From assembly GCA_028023455.1 (NCBI GenBank), contig JAQFVV010000021.1, forward strand, positions 3,564,853 through 3,628,852: DNA of 64,000 bases, read 5' to 3'. The DNA comes from Epiperipatus broadwayi. Its lineage: Eukaryota; Onychophora; Udeonychophora; Euonychophora; Peripatidae. The position numbers and the translations under genes were made by a program. A model generated the notes under the pieces. The model made no database searches and had not been told where the DNA came from. It worked only from the letters and a program-made list of their open reading frames with translations. Below are positions 11,396 through 22,801 of the stretch, piece by piece (position 1 is the first letter of the stretch; every line of letters starts with the position of its first letter).

Positions 11396-11765
11396 TCCAT
11401 TAGCCATTCATTAGACTAGAGATTATCCGCTTAATCTCTAGTCTAATGTATGACTAATAAAAATTACTAATATATTTCCATCAAGTGGTTTGTGTCAAAG
11501 TTGTGAGGACAGAAAACATTTGTCAATTAAACTATAACAATTCTCTATTTAGATATATATAATGAACAATTATAAAGAAGTGTAAGACAATGTGATCTGG
11601 ACCAACTGATGAGTGCTGGTTTAACATGAAATGTGAATCTTAAGCTCATATTTTTTTCATACATCTTGGGTCATAAGTTTATAATTACTCTCCTTCATAA
11701 AGTGTTAATGCAGGTAAAAACCAATCCCTACCTTGCTTGAGAGGTATAGCAAAAATTACAGTACA
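11396..11765 (-). repeat. Dispersed repeat family B, near-complete copy with hairpin end
   Basis: Aligns with 19975-20360 over almost all of its length and with 46985-47330 in reverse complement. The end at 11396-11460 is itself a hairpin: CATTAGACTAGAGATTATCC faces the complementary GGATAATCTCTAGTCTAATG-like arm. The conserved core reads GATCTGGACCAACTGATGAG then GCATGAAATG on this strand. No ORF. Confidence 0.75.
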
Positions 11766-11857
11766 GAAATATTATTAATTAAATAATTAGAATATTTTTG
11801 ACCGTGACACTAAAATAGATAAAAATAAATAAATATCCATTCGCAGGACAAACATAA

Positions 11858-11955
11858 TAGATTGGCATTCACAGAACAAATGGTGGGCATTGTTTGTATG
11901 TTCATTTAAATGATTCTTGAGGAATCTTACTTGTGAATTATCTTAGTTAAACCAC
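11858..11955. repeat. Repeat family C, partial copy
   Basis: TGGTGGGCATT, TTCATTTAAATGATTC and GTGAATTATCTTAG match 37700-37800 and the right half of 19735-19965. Confidence 0.6.
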
Positions 11956-11979
11956 TAAAACATCATCATTAGCTTTTCT

Positions 11980-12175
11980 TTATGCTTACACAAGCTGTTA
12001 AACAGCACTACTCTCAGATCCAAGACCCCTCACGGATGAAAGTCAAAACTAAAAACTAGTCTGGGGATATTGGATGAGAAAGTACAGGATTCAGATTATG
12101 ATGCACAATCTTCTAGTATCTACTGATTATCAAAGCTAGCACGAGAGGCCACTATTGTGTAAAAAAATTTGCTAC
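11980..12175 (-). repeat. Repeat family A, single arm
   Basis: Starts with TTATGCTTACACAAGCTGTT, then continues in reverse orientation (CTCAGATCCAAG, ACTAGTCTGGGGATATTGG). It therefore joins the family's outer end to the opposite arm, as does 36215-36410. Confidence 0.65.
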
Positions 12176-12235
12176 TGTTTAAATTATTTGGATTTGTCTG
12201 TTCTGTGAATGGATTTATATTATTATCATTACATA

Positions 12236-14785
12236 TTTGATAAGCCATAAAATTATTTGTGTGCTCATAAACCATTAAAAATAAATACATGTCAAACTCT
12301 CCGAATAGTCAGGTTAAGGTAATTAGACAACAGAGAACTACGGTCAAGTATTAAACAATAAAACACTGTGATAGTTTTCTATTGTTTATGATCTTTTACC
12401 AGAATTTATTTCTGCATTTAAATATTTAGGATAGCCTATGGTTAAGTAGACTGGTAGAATGTTGCACACTCAGGAACTGAAACTCATTGTCATTTCTAGT
12501 ACTCAAACACCACAACTTCCCAGCCAACCAATCAGTCTATTACTAATACTTAGAGTTCTTTTAACTCTATTTCAGAGACATCTACTCTTAAAAGTATATG
12601 TTAAATGTAAGCGGAAAGTCATGTGGTGTTTAATTATTAACGTTCACAATTAATTCATAAACTTTAACGATCCAATTACATTTATTAGAACGCAAAAAAA
12701 TAAATATCTATTGTTAACATGGATGTGCACATTCACGTGTTTGATATTTCTAAATCACATGATGTAAAGATATTGCATACATACTGAGTGAAAATGGTTA
12801 AAGTTTCTACGCTAAACATGATACGGTGGAATCGAGAGTAGGACGCGCATGCGTACAAAAACTATATATATAAATATAATATACGTGTGTATGTACATAT
12901 ATTAATTTTATCACATGCATTTTAATATATATATATTACAGTCTGCCATTTAGTTTCACTTATGATACTATTATCAAATTGAAAATTTGATATGAAATGA
13001 TAAAAGACTTTAATTTAAAACAGAATTTTAAAACTGAATTGAGCATTTTCTTTTTTTATTTATTTATGATTGAAAACGAAATAAAAATTAAATTTGTGTT
13101 GAAATTATTTGATTTGAATTTCTTTTTATCAATTGAATTCATATTACTGAACGATTAATAAAATTTCCAAGAGACTTTTTAAAACCCCTGGTAATTTTAA
13201 AAAGTGAGTCATATTATATGATAGCGGTGGAAAATGTAAGATAATTTTTTTCATAAATGAAAGCAATAAGATTTTTTTTTTATTCGTAAATTTCTAAAGA
13301 AATCTAAATAAGAAAATGAAATCAAAAAATATCGGAGAAATTATTAGTTAATAAAAAAATAATCAACCCCCAGTGGTAATAATATTTTATATAACAGAAA
13401 TAGAGGCATGATTTTAATCATGCCCAACTCAGAAACTAGATTAAGATTTTAACTATGCTTAATTTGGAAACTACTACAAAGATGAATCGTGAAATAGGAT
13501 ATTACTCTCTCCAGTAGTAAATTTTTAGGATTGAGTTTATATGATAAAATGAAGGTTATATTATTGCTCATGAGAAAAAATGGAATTGAATTAGTCTTCA
13601 TGGTTGTGTTTAATAATAATAGATATATTGGTCTTCACTTAATTAAAGAGGACATCTGGACAAAAATGGTATGATAATTTCTAACCTAAAAATGAGTAGT
13701 AATACTCATTAATGTATTTATCTGGGAAAGATGGTATTATAGTTTTGAGTGAAGGAAATTTAGTATCTTCATAGTAAATCGTAATAATTAAATAATGCTG
13801 CTCAGAAGTTCACATGAACCCTGAGCTTCAGAAATGGCAGAATTAAGCCATAACCCAATTGGTTTTAGTCTCACAGACATTCATCTGACCAAGGTTAAAT
13901 TCAAATCTTTATCCTCCAGCTACTAATAGGCTACATATCCATTTACTGACCAATATTGGATAGCTAAAAACCTATTGATTTTAAGCTTCCATAATCTGCC
14001 ATTTACCACTGCACTAAACCAGATGAGAATATGTATTGACATTCATCTGACCAAACTGAACTTTAAATCTTTATCTGCCAGCTACTAATAGCTAGATATC
14101 CATTTACTGACCAATATTAGGTAGCTAACTATGTTGGCTATGGGTTAGCTATTCGAAAAAAAAAATTCTAAGCCTGCTTGTGACTTGAGAAAAATGTCAA
14201 GACCCACCCAATCAGGTTTGAACTGCAGGTTGCAGCATGGTTTAAGGATATAGATTAATGTATGCTTTGCTTTATTTGTGGGAAAAACAACGGGTAATGC
14301 ATTCAATGCTCTCAATCACCATATAATCATCTTAAAGACTAAGCCATGCATGTAAAAACAAAAAATGACCATACATACATTAATAACTTGCTGATTTTAA
14401 CAATAAAAACTACAAAGTATTTGTGCATATGAGAAAAACATTATCAAAAATACTTTATTGTTCGAATAATCATGATATCTATCAATATTATTGATCTAGA
14501 ATATTTGGCATTGGATGAAAAATAAACTAATCAGATAAAAAAAATTAAAATTCACAATTATCCTTAAAATCACAACTACAAGAGTATATGAAAAAAAATT
14601 GAGAATATATTTTGTAATAAAAATAATTTATTTACCAAAACATTATCAATTACTAAGTAAAAAATAAAATAATACGATATCGCACTCAATGTATACTGAA
14701 ATGCAAATCCATAACAAATGTCTACATTCAGTTTTAAATTTATAGCTACAAAGTATAACTTATTTTTCTTTCACACACATTTTAT
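12236..14785. other. AT-rich sequence with minor repeat fragments
   Basis: 12235-12300 matches 37530-37575 (CATAAAATTATTTRTGTGCTC). Near 13880 and 14040 there is a repeated block (GACATTCATCTGACCAA, then CAGCTACTAATAG and ATCCATTTACTGACCAATAT) duplicated about 165 bp apart. A short CpG-containing patch near 12820-12860 has no ORF. A 64-codon ORF at 12459 shows no motif. Confidence 0.45.
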
Positions 14786-15991
14786 ATGGATGGTGTCAAA
14801 GTTGTGAGTGGAGGGAGTTTGACAATGGTAAATGAAAATGTAACAATTTTATATGCGGATTATCTCTTTTAATACATTTTAGAACTGCCATATTAATATA
14901 TATATTATTAGTAAATCTATTTTATATTATTTTGCAGGGTGTTTTTAAATTGTAAATCATTGTTTACTTTTTATTTTATATAGTGCTGCGTAGTGTGTAC
15001 ATTTTTTTTTAATATCTCAGTTCATGGTTTTGTTCGTAAATCAACCTATGTTCATTTGAAGTTACTGTGAGTTAAATTGTAGGCCTTGGAAGTACAAAAA
15101 AAAATACCTTTTAAAAAACAAATAATTTATCCTACAAAGTTGTAAATTTTGTACGATCTTAAAAATAAAAAATATATATCAAACAGTGCAAAAAGTTAAT
15201 ATTTAAATCAATCAACAAACCAGGTGGCAATAAAAACCGAAGTTTAAAATGCTGTCAATGCACAACCTTCCATTTCCGCAAATATGACACTATATATTCT
15301 ACTAATAATAATTTCAAAAAAATGAGAAAAAGCATTAAACATTCAAATAAAATAGATCCTGAATCCTGCACATGTGGATCAAGAACTAAGGTTCTTGAAT
15401 CAATTCTCTGTTGTGTAGCATAAAAAAGAAATAGCAGATTGCTCAATTGAGTGAAACCGCTGCTCAAATCTGCCATTTGAATGTCACATGACTTCCCAAA
15501 CAACTAGTCATACATGTTCTTCTTTTAATAAGATCCATTATAATCTGCTTTAATTTCAAAAAAAGATCATGAATTAGAATATCTTTGGTTCCTATTCAAG
15601 GGTGTATACTAGGTGGCATACACTAGCGGATTAATTAGTATGGTTCCTTTTGAGAGAAAATCAAAATTTGCAAGGGATTATAAAACTGCTTAGTTGAGCA
15701 TGATAAACATTATAAAAATCATTCTCTGAAAGGTGAATAAATGTCATCTGGATATTGCAAATAGGATCTCAGAAGATGAACAATGATAATAAAAACATTC
15801 GCAATTTTTCTCATCAGCGACAAAAACAAAAAATAAATATAACTATTGTAAAATGTATGCTTTTTGTTTCATTTTTATTATTTTTAATACAATTCCTGGC
15901 ATAGGACTTAATCCTGGACCTCTTAATCTTTAATCTTCACAGAGGATTACCTGTGTATGTAGTGCATACAATAATAATATAATTAATTTGA
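14786..15991. other. AT-rich sequence, fragment of family B, no clear gene
   Basis: 14790-14875 holds a decayed family B piece (GTGTCAAAGTTGTGAG). A minus-strand 82-codon ORF at 15255-15503 has no recognised domain. Part of it (15267-15301) has splice-like borders and is mentioned in the hunt section. Confidence 0.4.
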
Positions 15992-16173
15992 GTAATATTT
16001 ACTAAGGCTGTAAACTCAAACATGTGCATGTAAAATGCGATAGTAGGGACCTTTACAGGTCTTAACCACAAGCTTACATTTTGGAAGAAAAGCTTGTGGT
16101 TAAGACCTGTAGAGGTCCCTATTATCGCATTTTACATGCACATGTTTGAGGTTACAGCCTTAGTAAATATTAC
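15992..16173. repeat. Inverted repeat, arms of about 84 bp, 14-nt loop
   Basis: The left arm GTAATATTTACTAAGGCTGT through CCACAAGCTT is the reverse complement of the right arm AAGCTTGTGG through ACAGCCTTAGTAAATATTAC, with only a few mismatches. No ORF. The high arm identity suggests a fairly recent hairpin or MITE-like element. Confidence 0.9.
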
Positions 16174-16668
16174 TTACATAATCAATGTGCGTTTAAATAA
16201 ACTTATAATTATAATTAACTTGAATAAATTTTACATCCCTTAGCAAAATCCAAGAGGTATGTTCATCACTTACATTAAAGAAAAAATTGCAAACCTTTGT
16301 CCACATGTAAGACATGCAGTATTTTTTTTTTATGAAAAAAAATATATATATAAGTAAAAACACAACAATTAATATTGTACTGTCAAATTTCAGTATTTAA
16401 TTTTGCTTAGAGATTGGAAAAAATCATCAATCAATCAACAGAACATATGCATATAAAGTCTTAAAAGTCAAATCAACATTAGGTAAAACTTGAAATTTTT
16501 TTCAGGTTTTAAACAGGATTAAGATTTGTCTATAAATAGTAGGACCTTTATCCAACCCACTAGTTATTCATTGTTGGTATTCGGTGATATGTAGTTATTC
16601 TTTTAAAAACAGCCAGACACTCATTTGCCATAATGAGTAAAATGAGGATTGAAAAACCATTTACAAAC

Positions 16669-16714
16669 CTGTAAATATCAAACTTAATGAGTAATGTTAT
16701 TTTTCCAGGTGCTT
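16669..16714 (-). CDS. Possible internal exon (weak)
   Basis: On the minus strand a pyrimidine-rich tract ending CCACCCACCTTTAG precedes a 46-nt open segment that ends TTTACAG before GTTTGT. In the phase that leaves two leading bases it reads APGKITLLIKFDIY. This phase would accept an upstream exon ending one base into a codon, which the candidate at 21169-21221 can supply. The exon is very short and AT-rich, so it may be a chance match. No family recognised. Confidence 0.15.
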
Positions 16715-16796
16715 CTAAAGGTGGGTGGTAGAAGCCTTTATATATGTGTGTATGTGTGCAAATATTGTAATATAATGGAGCTTGTCTAGGTAGTAG

Positions 16797-16891
16797 TTTT
16801 TTTTTTTTCATGTGTCAAAGCATCAGCCGGGAAGTGAACCCGGGGACAACTGCTTGTAAGGCAGCTGTCCTGACCACTCGGCCACCAACGC
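16797..16891 (-). repeat. tRNA-Val-like SINE (family V), complete head, short tail and poly(A)
   Basis: On the minus strand 16891-16820 folds as a 72-nt tRNA: a 7-bp acceptor stem (GCGTTGG with CTGATGC, three G-U pairs), an A box TGGCCGAGTGG, an anticodon loop CTTACAA (anticodon TAC, valine) and a T arm CCGGG-TTCACTT-CCCGG. It is followed by the tail CTTTGACACATG and an A run (T run 16797-16808 on the plus strand). The same tail and poly(A) recur at 54935-55018, which makes it a SINE rather than a genuine tRNA gene. Confidence 0.8.
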
Positions 16892-17659
16892 TTGATTTCT
16901 AGGTAATAGTTGTAGATAAATTTCACTTACAGTGTAATAAGGCAGAAACAAATAATAACAATACTATTTGCCTGGTCACATTAACCCAAAGGGGAACTTA
17001 AAATTATAATATAAAAGATGTCAGACACGTATATCAAAATAGAATACTCGGCTAAAAGTAATTCCACTTTAATCGTATGTAAGTCAAATACTACCCTTAT
17101 TACTACATGCCGTAGTTTTAGCTTGCATTATCATTTTCAATTGGTTGTTTCCTGATTTCATCACAATTGAAATTTTATCTAGATTATTAAATTGGAATTT
17201 TTCTTTAAATATGTCAAAGTTTACATCTATAGATCCATGACAGACTTTAAATTAATGTAAATATATTAGAGCAAACATTTCCCTAGACTTATAATGATGT
17301 AAACAAACCAAAATGTGGTCATTTCCATGTAAATAACTAGAAATATGTTTAGAAATGATATTGTTAGAGAAACCAATCACTTCTAATAGATCCAAGGCTG
17401 AACTATTTTGACTCTAATAACCAATAATAGCTTTTTTGTCTCAAGTTTAATTACAAGTAAAAGGAGGCCCACTATTATGGGAAGCGTTGGGATTTTCAGC
17501 AATGGTTAATAGTTTCCCCAACATTATATATATATATAATATTCAAATATAAGTATATTGTTTATACTAAAATTAATGTAATTAGCTATGGATAGCTGAA
17601 GAATTGGAGGGTGGAGAAGATTGAAGCTTGTCCATTAAAGTTTGAAGATTTGCTATCTT
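16892..17659. other. AT-rich sequence without recognised features
   Basis: No gene or named repeat; short (TA)n run near 17525. Confidence 0.45.
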
Positions 17660-17852
17660 AATATAAAATATACACTGATTGTATATATGTGTGAGAGATG
17701 ATCTGGAAGAAATGTTTTGAATACTGGTTCAGCAAGAAATACATATATTGGAGATCATTGATATTTTTCACATGTATGTGGTCATGTTTATCAGTTGTAT
17801 AAGATAAATTGTATAACTGTAGGGAGCTTGAAAGTCTGGTTCAAGTCCCTTC
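17660..17852 (-). repeat. Family B core beside a tRNA B-box remnant
   Basis: 17695-17790 matches the family B core (GATGATCTGG, CTGGTTCAGCA, GAGATCATTGATATTTTTCACAT). Directly after it, GTCTGGTTCAAGTCCC is a perfect Pol III B box, with a decayed A-box-like TTATCAGTTGTATAAGA about 50 bp before it. This arrangement hints that family B or a neighbour is tRNA-derived. Confidence 0.45.
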
Positions 17853-18042
17853 TAAATATATATATATATAGTGGTCAACAGATGGTATATTTAATTATTA
17901 TAGTATATAAGTTTACTTAAATTATTACTTATTTACACTTGACACTATTCCTAAATCATTAAGCAATGGATTGTTAAAATTTTCATATTATTAATATAAT
18001 ATTTAATGCCCCCCCCCCCAATAAAACATTACATAATCACTA

Positions 18043-18275
18043 TTTTCTATGCTTACACAAGCTGTTAAAACAGTAGCAAGCTCTCCATTCAGTACTGCCA
18101 CCCAGTGCAAGCCTAGTAATCACTGTATCTAGTGCCTACTCATCCAATATTCCCAAACCAGTTTCTAGCTTATGGCTTTCATCAGTGAGGAGCTTTGCAT
18201 CTGAGAGCACTGCACCTTCTTGCAAGGCTTGCACTACTATATGGAGAGTTTGCCACTGTTTTAATATTTAATGTA
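18043..18275 (+). repeat. Repeat family A, long copy
   Basis: Begins GCTTACACAAGCTGTT, includes TAGTGCCTACTCATCCAATA and CTTTCATCAGTGAGGAG, then turns back into an inverted short end (ACTACTATATGGAGAGTTTG complements CTCTCCATTCAGTACT). Preceded by a C run at 18010-18018. Confidence 0.7.
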
Positions 18276-19463
18276 ACAATACAAATAATTTTAATTCCAA
18301 TTTGAATGAATTTAAAATCTTTATTACAATATAACAAGATTTTTTTAAAAAAAATGTTCCAAGGGCTATTTCAAAAGTAGGATCTAAATCCAAACTTACC
18401 AAAAAAAAGTTTGTGAATATCTTTCACCAAGTAACAAAATTACTTTGAATTTCTTAAATGTTTTATAAATAAAGATAAATCAAAGTTAGTAATAAATGAA
18501 ATTTTCAAGTTATATATATATAATTTTCATCTCTATCACTTATGAGTTGTTTATGGACTGTGAATTGATTGAATTTAGTATAGTTATAGATGATAACAAA
18601 AGAAGGGATTTGAAAAAAAAACCCACATGATTTAGAAGTTTCACAAATTGTTCCCAATCATGATTGCCTAATAGCGTATTGAGTTAGCAGAATCTTAACT
18701 TTTACCTTAATAGTAACATTCTATGGATAGACTTATTAAGTATTCCTGTTTATTATATACAATATATGTAAAAATAAGGATTTCCACAGGATTAAAATGT
18801 GAATAATATTTTGGAGTTTTCTACGTATATAAATGTTGCAGTCGAATCTCAGTTGACATCACTTGATGAACATGGATAGCTCAAGAAGATAATGCCGTTA
18901 GAAAAAAAATCATTAGTAGCATTTGAAACCTCAATCATGGCTAATGAATTAACTGTATTATTTAGATTATGGCAGATAAAATCTAGTTGAAATAATGGGA
19001 AAATTCAAAAATTTCTATTCACGCACCAAACACAAATGCTACTAAGAATGGCAGATATGCATAATGTAGCTATAGCTATTATCTATTGCTATATATCTAT
19101 ATTGGTCTTCTGAATATTGTACACTTTATTGACTCTATTTTATTTATTTTATCTGATTTTACATATATATTTATATAATCACACATAGTATTTAATTAAT
19201 TTTGAAAATTTTTTCAAGCACCTTAGGATTTCAAGTAAGCTTAAAACTTTTTCTAATAACTATCCCAATGCCAACTCAGCATGCTATCCATTTATTGGTC
19301 AGAAAATGAATATTCTGTTACTCTTACATAATTAGAAAGTAAAACAACATCAATTAGCTAGTCTAATGAGTAAACTTGTCTATTTTACTTTTACACTGGA
19401 AAGAATTTTAAAGTGTAATAGATTTGACTTCTTTTTTTACTTACATATACAATATATATATAT
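18276..19463. other. AT-rich sequence without recognised genes
   Basis: Nothing recognised beyond short TA runs. Confidence 0.45.
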
Positions 19464-19527
19464 GATTGCTAGATGGAGCTTACCAACAAGCTTGTTGGAG
19501 CTGATTGGTAAGCTCCATCTAGTGATC
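19464..19527. repeat. Short palindrome
   Basis: AGATGGAGCTTACCAACAAG faces TTGGTAAGCTCCATCT with a small loop (TTGTTGGAGCTGA region). A 66-codon ORF (19366-19566) crosses it and is considered chance. Confidence 0.8.
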
Positions 19528-19734
19528 ATAAAATGCAAGCTTAAAGGCAAGTTACGAAATTTATAACTTGTTTTGATTCTCATATATATATATTTAAAGT
19601 TACATTTACTGCAAACTGATTTAAAAAATTAACCTTTTAATCTGTTATTTTTGAAAATTTACATATATATATATACAAATTTTAATGAGTATTGTATGTA
19701 AATAATTTTATAACTTATCAAATATATAATGCTG

Positions 19735-19965
19735 AGAATATAAACTTATTCACAAAACAAATAAGTTTGAATATGCTATTAAAATAATTTGCAGGCTACA
19801 TTTCCAAAGAGTCATTTAAATAAAACAACACACAGCTTTTGTTATATCAATGTTTAAACTTTTATCCACACAGTAGATTGATATTTCATAATGTGGACAT
19901 TGTTAGCAAATTCACTTAAATGATTATTTAGGAATGAATTATCTTAGAAGTGCATTTGGACTTCA
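19735..19965. repeat. Inverted pair of repeat family C, degraded
   Basis: The left half matches the left arm at 9818 (AACTTATTCACAAAACAA, AATATGCTATTAA), and the right half reads back (GGACATTGTTAGCAAATTCA, GAATTATCTTAGAAGTGCAT). Confidence 0.65.
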
Positions 19966-19974
19966 TACTTTTTA

Positions 19975-20360
19975 TGAGTCATTCATTAGTCCAGAAATTA
20001 TCCACATAATGACTATTATTATTCATTAAGTGGATAATCTCTAGTCTAATGAATAACTAATAAAATTAAATGATATTCTTTCATCAAGTGGTTTGTGTCA
20101 AAATTATGGGAAGTAGCAAATTTGCCACTTTTAAACTGTAATAATTGGCTATCTATATATACTGAACAATGATAAAGATATATGTAAGAGATTGTGATCT
20201 GGTCCAACTGATGCTGGTTCAGCATGAAATGTGCATCTTGTGGATCATATATCTTTTTCACATATCTTCGATCATATGCTTATGATTACATCTCTCCACA
20301 AAGTATTAATAGCAGATAGAAACCTGTCCCTACATTGCATGAGAATGGTATCATGAAAAT
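19975..20360 (-). repeat. Repeat family B, near-complete copy with hairpin end
   Basis: Colinear with 11396-11765. The hairpin end at 19978-20060 is larger than at 11396 because the spacer (ACATAATGACTATTATTATT) is retained. Core: GATCTGGTCCAACTGATGC, TTCAGCATGAAATGTGCATC. The 71-codon minus ORF at 20046-20261 is a product of the repeat, not a gene. Confidence 0.8.
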
Positions 20361-20389
20361 TACGCTATAGAAATATTTTTTACAAGTAT

Positions 20390-20715
20390 ATTTGGACTTA
20401 CATATTGCTTATAATAACTTCTTTCATATACACTTTAATGCAAAAATATTTTTTAATAAAACTTCTTTATTTTCCTGACAGTTTCGACTGTCCAGCAGTC
20501 TTCATCAGAGCTTCTCAAATTTCCTCTACCTTTTAAACAACTGATTTTTTTCAAAATCTCCTACCTTTTTTTGAAAAAAATCAGTTATTTAAAAGGTAGA
20601 GGAAATTTGAGAAGCTCTGATGAAGACTGCTGGACAGTCTAAACTGTCAGGAGAATAAAGAAGTTTTATTTAAAAAAATTTTGCATTAAAGTGTATATGA
20701 GAGAAGCTATTATAA
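20390..20715. repeat. Inverted repeat (family F), arms of about 140 bp
   Basis: Left: CTTTATTTTCCTGACAGTTT, GTCCAGCAGTCTTCATCAGA; right: TCTGATGAAGACTGCTGGAC and the complementary run to GAGAATAAAGAAG. The loop lies near 20555-20575. The TGATGAAG..GGACAGTC..AAACTGTCAGGA motif is also found, decayed, at 56400-56660. Confidence 0.9.
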
Positions 20716-21168
20716 GCAATATATATGAAGAAATGCAAAAAAAGTAAAGGAGAAAAATAAGAGTATATATTTGGACTTGTTCATTCCATGAATAGATTTA
20801 TATACCAATATCTGCAGACTATTAATTTTTACTGATTAAGTACATGAAACAAATATATTTAAATTTATAATACAAAAAATTGCATGCAACTGCAAATTCT
20901 TTACATTTCAGTTTTTTTACATGTTAATTATGACATCACATTGGGCTCATTCAATTTAATTGTTCTATCAATTAAATGCTTAAATATATAATCAGACCCT
21001 CTATAACCATAACATCCCCTATGACATGCTTATATTAAATAAAATATAGGTATATATGCCATATTAAGTATGACATTATCATAATTATATCAAATACACA
21101 TTAGTAAGAACCATTTACACAATTCAAGATAAGTAATTACATTATTTTAAAAATGTCACAAATCTTAC
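20716..21168. other. AT-rich sequence, small family C fragment
   Basis: 20765-20815 matches part of family C (TTTGGACTTGTTCATTCCATGAATAGATTTATA). Nothing else recognised. Confidence 0.4.
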
Positions 21169-21221
21169 CAAATTGTTTGAATTTGATAAGGATATTCACA
21201 ATAGAATTCAGAAGGGCGAAC
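21169..21221 (-). CDS. Possible internal exon with duplicated acceptor
   Basis: On the minus strand TGTTTATTTTGCAG precedes a 53-nt segment followed by a strong donor (TTTG|GTAAGATTTG). Two frames are open: one begins VRPSEFYCEYPYQIQTI, the other FALLNSIVNILIKFKQF. The second leaves one base, in phase with the candidate at 16669-16714. The acceptor and the first ~20 nt are tandemly duplicated just upstream (second TTTTGCAG at about 21268). No family recognised; could be chance. Confidence 0.25.
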
Positions 21222-22146
21222 CTGCAAAATAAACATATCATTGTTTTAATTCAGAAGAGTAAAACTGCAAAATAAACACATCGCTGCTGCATGGAGGATA
21301 ATTTTTGTTAAAAGTGTGTAAGTATATATAAATGTGTGCATTTGGAAACCAAGTTTTATGACAGAAAAATAAATCCGGCAGTTAGATAATCAAAAAATAT
21401 CTGAGTCTCAGTTTATTTCCGTTACCACTTTTGTGCAATTTAGTCGCACAAGTTTTAAATTACATTATACAGTATTAACTTTTACAGATACTAAAAAATA
21501 TAGTTTTGGTTTTATCTTAAACCACATTAATTAGTCTTTTCTACAATATTTCCTTTATCAATGCATTGTTAAATTTTAAAAAACAATTCAAAAAATTTAA
21601 ATGTATTTAAACAAAAGTTTAAAATATCTTTAATAAAAAGATTATTATAAACTAATAAAAATTAATTATGAATTTTCAAAGCAATGATTAGAACTGTTTA
21701 CTTTTAGTACTATCATTTGTGGATATTATCAAAATTTAATTTTTCTTTGTCAAGTGGCTGAGGAAGCAAGTTTAGTTTATCACTGATGCTACTTCTGAAC
21801 TATAGACTCTAGATGAAATACTGATCTGATATATATGGTTGTAGTTGTTTACTAACCTATACAGTAGTGTCGACTTTAACTGTAATTTTAAAAAAAAATT
21901 AATTATAAATGAATATCCTTTTAGGTAATCCGCTGACCCGGTGGCTGTCAAACTGTACCCCACAGTGAAGTTCTGCCATTACATGTAAGAGAATAAGGGT
22001 TTACTTTTATAATTATTATTTATGTATAAAACAAAAAAATGGAAAATATTTTAAACCAGTGTGTGTGTGTGTGCATGTCTGGGTAAATATATATGCATTG
22101 CTACTATAATAAATATTTTTTATTTCACCAATACCTTGTAATTAAT
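21222..22146. other. AT-rich sequence with one GC-richer patch at 21925-21985
   Basis: 21910-21972 is markedly less AT-rich. On the minus strand it follows a pyrimidine tract and GGCAG and reads NFTVGYSLTATGSADYLKG, but no GT donor follows in a sensible place. On the plus strand the same patch sits between TTTTAG and GTAAGA, yet every frame is closed. Left uncalled. Confidence 0.35.
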
Positions 22147-22557
22147 AATGCACTAATGCGTTAAAGGTGAAACTATTCCATATAACAATTTATTTAGGCT
22201 GTAATCGTAGCCCTGTAGATTGTCAATATTATTATATGCAAAATTATTTTTTATATTATCCACTTTCTGGAAATGGCAAAGCAAGTGTTGTCCTATTTAT
22301 AGAATTGGTCTCACTGGTAATAAAACAAACTTCCTTGATTTTTCTCTTGATGTCATTCCTCTCTACAAATAGGAGAGACACTTGCTTTGCCATTTCCAGA
22401 AAATGGATAATATAAAAAATAGTTTTGCATATATTTGCATATAATAATGTTGACAATCTATAGGGCTATGATTATGGAGTAACGAAACTCTGAAAGCGCT
22501 CAGCCTAAATAAATTGTTATATGGAATAGTTTCATCTTTAACACATTAGCGCAATAT
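22147..22557. repeat. Inverted repeat, arms of about 145-175 bp with ~90-bp loop
   Basis: Left end AATGCACTAATGCGTTAAAG and right end CTTTAACACATTAGCGC; inner arm GGCAAAGCAAGTGTTGTC against AGACACTTGCTTTGCC. The loop carries no recognisable gene. The two 66-82-codon ORFs here are products of the symmetry. The right arm has an extra ~25 bp near 22480-22500 (GAAACTCTGAAAGCGCTC). Confidence 0.9.
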
Positions 22558-22801
22558 TAACTGCTACTATATTATAAATATAAAATGTTAAAAATATATG
22601 CCAATTTCCATTTTTCTGTTTAATGTAAAATTTTAATTTTTAAACCTTATTTTATGATTTTTTTTTTTAATTTGCCTAAATGAAAAATGCATCCTTTCCT
22701 TACTAAAGCTTTTTGACATATTAAAATGTTGAATAAATCCACATTTAAAGAGATTAAAATAACAAAGTATAGCTACTTTTATTTTTCATTATTTATTTCT
22801 T

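Noticed and set aside
16820-16891. Genuine tRNA-Val(TAC) gene
   Set aside because: It folds well, but it is followed by a tail and poly(A) shared with a truncated copy at 54935-55018, the acceptor has three G-U pairs and no Pol III terminator follows as in a tRNA gene; a SINE explains it better.
21926-21985. Plus-strand exon between TTTTAG and GTAAGA
   Set aside because: All three frames contain stops within 60 bp, so it cannot be an internal coding exon; the minus reading lacks a donor.
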